Source: UBA1431 sp002329665
Lineage (GTDB): Bacteria; Bacillota; Clostridia; Christensenellales; UBA1431
DNA length: 64,000 bases
Direction: 5' to 3'
Assembly: GCA_040772545.1 (NCBI GenBank)
Contig: JAXGXY010000002.1
Location: 1 to 64,000, forward strand
A program made the translations under genes and the position numbers. Below the pieces are notes generated by a model. It was not told where the DNA came from. It saw only the letters and a program-made list of their open reading frames with translations, and searched no databases. The number at the start of each line of letters is the position of its first letter. Position 1 is the first letter of the stretch. Positions 61,713-64,000 of this stretch are shown here, piece after piece.

Positions 61713-62456
61713 ATGGCTACCGTGAAGGTGACGGGCGTGGTCCTTCGCGCCGTCAACTACCGCGATTACGACAGGATCCTCACGCTCTTCACCCGCGAAA
61801 GGGGGAGCCTCACCGTTTCCGCCCGGGGCGTGCGCCGGCAGAACGCGCGCTACCGCGCCGGGTGCCAGCTTTTTTCGGCGGGGGAATTTCTGCTCTATTC
61901 GAAGGGCACGCGCTACTACCTCTCGCAGGCGGAGGTCTGGGGCAGCGGTTTCGAACTGGGCAGCGACCCCCGCGCGCTGATGCACGCCACGTTCGCCGCC
62001 AACGTGGTGGAGGCGGCCATCGTCCGCGAGGAACCGAACGAGGAGCTCTACGCCCTGTTCATGAGCGCGCTCGCGCTGTACCGCCATCCGGGGACGGACC
62101 CCTCGCGCGTCACCGCCTTCTTCCTCGTTCAGGCCATGCGAAACCTCGGTTTCGGCCTGCAGCTGAACGGGTGCGCGCGCTGCCGCGCGAAAGGGGACGG
62201 CCTGTTTTTTTCCGTCGCCTCGGGCGGGACGGTCTGCAGGGAGTGCTCCCGGCACTGTCCGGACGCGGGCCCCCTGCCGCCCGCGCTTTTTGACGCGCTT
62301 TGCGCCCTGTCCGCCGCGGGCCCGCGCGGCCTTGCTTCCATGAAGATTTCCCAACAGACCGACGCCACGGTGCTGCCCCTGCTCGTTTCCTACGCCCAGC
62401 ACCACTTGGACAGAGTGTTCAAATCCGCTTCGCTCCTCGATGCATTTTCTTCCTAG
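61713..62456 (+). CDS. recO: DNA repair protein RecO
   Basis: 247 residues: an N-terminal OB fold (VLRAVNYRDYDRILTLFTRERG), a helical middle and the four-cysteine zinc site (CARCRAKG...CRECSRHC). RecO loads RecA with RecR in the RecFOR pathway. It follows era, as in Bacillus. The sporulation genes after it seem to start a new unit. Confidence 0.95.
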   Translation: MATVKVTGVVLRAVNYRDYDRILTLFTRERGSLTVSARGVRRQNARYRAGCQLFSAGEFLLYSKGTRYYLSQAEVWGSGFELGSDPRALMHATFAANVVEAAIVREEPNEELYALFMSALALYRHPGTDPSRVTAFFLVQAMRNLGFGLQLNGCARCRAKGDGLFFSVASGGTVCRECSRHCPDAGPLPPALFDALCALSAAGPRGLASMKISQQTDATVLPLLVSYAQHHLDRVFKSASLLDAFSS

Positions 62457-62507
62457 ATTGCAATATTTTTCAAGGATAACGGGTCTTTCGCTTCACAAAA
62501 CTAAGCC

Positions 62508-62693
62508 ATGGACAAAAAAAACGCGGCGAAAAAACACGGGCTCATAGGCGTCCTGGTCATCGTCTGCTTCGTGTTCATTCTCCTGTGTCTGCTTTTCGTG
62601 ATCCTGCTTGAATCCGGGCACGCATTGTACGGCGGCGCCTTTTTTGTGCGGTGCGGGGAGGGAGAGGCTTGGCTGTGCTCTATGTTGGCCTGA
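62508..62693 (+). CDS. Possible small membrane protein before spoVAA
   Basis: 61 residues with a Lys-rich N-terminus and one strong hydrophobic span (about 11-35, VLVIVCFVFILLCLLFVILL). No ribosome binding site precedes ATG 62508. The 3' end overlaps the spoVAA start in another frame. It may be a real coupled protein or an ORF by chance in the leader of the spoVA operon. The family is unknown to me. Confidence 0.35.
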   Translation: MDKKNAAKKHGLIGVLVIVCFVFILLCLLFVILLESGHALYGGAFFVRCGEGEAWLCSMLA

Positions 62694-63268
62694 AGGCCAG
62701 CGTGAAAAAAGCGCAGGACAGCGAGCTGAAGGCGGGGGACGTGGCGGAGCTGTTCATGGAAGGCGAAAGCACGGCGGACCTGGCCGAAACGCCGCTGGGC
62801 CCGGTCTGGCCCGGGTGGCGGGCCGTCATGCCCGTGCAGGTCGTGCGGGCCCTCACAAAAGAACTGCCCGAGGGCACGGAAATCAGAATGATCGGCGAGA
62901 GGAAGTGCATGGTCCAGGGCGTGCCCGCCAAGCAAAAGAAACGGCCGCTTACCTGGCTCAAAACCGCCGCCATCGCGCTGCTGCTCTTCTTCGGCGGCGG
63001 GTTGACGCTGATGAACTTCCACGCCGACGTCAATATGCCCGGGGTGCACAGGATGATCGCTTCGCTGGTGACCGGAAAGGAGGACGCGGGCGTGATGTGG
63101 ATCAGCATCCCCTACTCCATCGGGATCGGCCTCGGCGTCGTTTTTTTCACGGGCTTCGGCAGGAGGCGCGCGGGCCCGAACCTGCTCGAACTCGAGGAGC
63201 AGGAGTACCGCGCCAAGGTGGACCAGTATCTCCAGAAGAAAGAAACGGGAGAGACCGGCGATGGCTGA
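62669..63268 (+). CDS. spoVAA: Stage V sporulation protein AA
   Basis: 199 residues from TTG 62669, behind GGGAGGGAG. The N-terminal half is a soluble, beta-rich SpoVAA domain (LYVGLKASVKKAQ, later VMPVQVVRALTKELPEGTE), followed by two membrane spans (about 96-115, TAAIALLLFFGGGLTLMNFHADV, and 145-165, IPYSIGIGLGVVFF). SpoVA proteins form the channel that moves dipicolinic acid into the forespore. Expected sigma-G control could not be confirmed from the upstream sequence. Confidence 0.9.
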   Translation: MAVLYVGLKASVKKAQDSELKAGDVAELFMEGESTADLAETPLGPVWPGWRAVMPVQVVRALTKELPEGTEIRMIGERKCMVQGVPAKQKKRPLTWLKTAAIALLLFFGGGLTLMNFHADVNMPGVHRMIASLVTGKEDAGVMWISIPYSIGIGLGVVFFTGFGRRRAGPNLLELEEQEYRAKVDQYLQKKETGETGDG

Positions 63269-63683
63269 ACGCGCGGCCCTCGCCGTCGCCGGCCTGGGGC
63301 AGGGCCTGCTGGTCGGCGCGACCGTCATGCTCATCGTGACGATACTCGACATCCTGCCGCGGTTTTCCGTTTTATCGTGCGCGGGCTGGGGGGTTAACGC
63401 CTGGGCCGCGATCTTCGCCGCGGGGCTGGGATTCGCCTGCCTCGGCTCGCTCTTCGGCGTGCGGCTCGGCTTGCCGGTGTGGGCGGGGGCCGCAGCCTTC
63501 CTTTTCAGCGGGGCGTATCTCGGGGCGCTGCTGATGGCGCTGGCCGAAACCCTGGATTTATTTCCTGCGAGTTTGGGCAAAATATTACCGTCGGACTTGA
63601 TGAAAGCCGTACTGATCATACTGGTGGCCGGAAAGATCGCGGGGTCGGTCCTGTACTGGCTCATGCCCCAGCTGTGGAAATGA
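63261..63683 (+). CDS. spoVAB: Stage V sporulation protein AB
   Basis: 140 residues with four hydrophobic segments, overlapping the end of spoVAA by 8 nt. AGLGQGLLVGATVMLIVTILDILPRF and a later AYLGALLMALAETLDLFP are typical of SpoVAB. Part of the dipicolinic-acid channel with SpoVAA and SpoVAC. Confidence 0.9.
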   Translation: MAERAALAVAGLGQGLLVGATVMLIVTILDILPRFSVLSCAGWGVNAWAAIFAAGLGFACLGSLFGVRLGLPVWAGAAAFLFSGAYLGALLMALAETLDLFPASLGKILPSDLMKAVLIILVAGKIAGSVLYWLMPQLWK

Positions 63684-63697
63684 AGAGGGTGGTATGC

Positions 63698-63817
63698 ATG
63701 CGAAAAAAACAGTATCAGACGGTACCCCTCGCCGACGTGACCAACACGCAGAACCCGGCCGAAAAGGAGACGCGGTTCAAACAGTTCCAGGAAAAACTGC
63801 ATCTGAAGAAAGGGTGA
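63698..63817 (+). CDS. 39-residue protein between spoVAB and spoVAC
   Basis: 39 codons from ATG 63698 (another ATG at 63694 is out of frame), with AAGAGGG upstream and spoVAC starting 4 nt after its stop. The product is charged and soluble: MRKKQYQTVPLADVTNTQ, then a basic amphipathic end (FKQFQEKLHLKKG). No corresponding gene is known to me in the Bacillus spoVA operon. Tight spacing to both neighbours and a proper binding site favour a real gene. Confidence 0.6.
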   Translation: MRKKQYQTVPLADVTNTQNPAEKETRFKQFQEKLHLKKG

Positions 63818-63821
63818 AGGC

Positions 63822-64000
63822 ATGGAACCCACGCTGAGACCGGAAAACTACGACGCCTATATCCAGAAGAACATGCCCAAAAGCAACCTGATATGGGACC
63901 TGGCGCGCGCCTTTCTGGTGGGCGGTCTGATCTGCACCCTGGGACAGGGGCTTAACGCGCTGGGCATGGAGGTTTTCAAACTCTCCGAGGACCAGGCGGG
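63822..64000 (+). CDS. spoVAC: Stage V sporulation protein AC (partial)
   Basis: The first 59 codons of SpoVAC, cut by the window edge. After a short soluble stretch (ENYDAYIQKNMPKSNLIWDL) the first membrane span begins (AFLVGGLICTLGQGLNALGM), as in the mechanosensitive SpoVAC subunit of the dipicolinic-acid channel. ATG 63822 follows GGGTGAAGG. spoVAD and spoVAE are expected to the right. Confidence 0.93.
   Translation, partial: MEPTLRPENYDAYIQKNMPKSNLIWDLARAFLVGGLICTLGQGLNALGMEVFKLSEDQA

Noticed and set aside
62440..62507. Sigma-G promoter before spoVAA
   Set aside because: GCATT and CAATATT are present, but spacing and bases do not fit the sigma-G consensus well enough to call.

Overview
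The window reads as a chromosomal piece of a GC-rich, spore-forming member of the Clostridia (Firmicutes). Three things point there. The order lepA-hemW-hrcA-grpE-dnaK-dnaJ-prmA-mtaB, then rpsU-yqfC-yqfD-phoH-ybeY-dgkA-cdd-era-recO, is the classic Firmicutes arrangement. yqfC, yqfD and spoVAA/AB/AC are sporulation genes. A perfect CIRCE operator controls hrcA. No genus can be named from sequence alone.

Layout. 1-457: the leader-distal end of a type I-C-like CRISPR array; its cas genes lie outside the window. 458-1200: possible gene debris, tRNA-Gln(CUG) and a 6S RNA, both RNAs on the minus strand. 1406-12878: one long plus-strand operon with its own promoter and leader. It encodes a PP2C phosphatase, a Ser/Thr kinase with TPRs, a GrpE-like protein, an Hsp70 with zinc ribbons between its ATPase and substrate domains, a J-like protein without HPD, two membrane proteins (one ending in LysM) and a two-ring Clp ATPase with an IGF loop. 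This is the best candidate for an undescribed system: a second chaperone machine under phosphorylation control. 13166-17374: dhaK-dhaL-dhaM-ptsI-ptsH, a complete phosphorelay for dihydroxyacetone.

17576-26519: a divergent acyltransferase, then the shikimate/phenylalanine operon aroF-aroB-aroA-aroC-pheA-aroK, with aroE on the opposite strand and aroQ after it. Before aroF lies what looks like a classical attenuator: a short ORF packed with Phe, Tyr and Trp codons, an antiterminator strand and a strong terminator. 27105-30143: a two-component system plus a Usp-like protein. 30542-32012: a DUF2089/SHOCT/YvlD-like operon. 32284-35801: deoC, an ArsR regulator, an FGGY kinase and an orphan PadR. 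36276-37920: tsaE-tsaB-rimI. 38006-41618: alpha/beta hydrolase, membrane-anchored MurF and Ddl. 41704-44020: a DUF4870 protein, isocitrate dehydrogenase and a SEC-C protein.

44631-64000: lepA-hemW, the CIRCE-controlled heat-shock operon, translation and RNA-modification genes, the yqfC-to-recO block and the start of the spoVA operon, cut by the window edge in spoVAC.

The intergenic gaps hold at least three families of dispersed structured repeats: a composite element ending in tandem ~26-bp units (four large copies), a long hairpin element with a compensated stem difference between copies, and short hairpins of the GCAAACC/GGTTTGC type. In one place a composite copy appears to supply the -35 region of a gene promoter.
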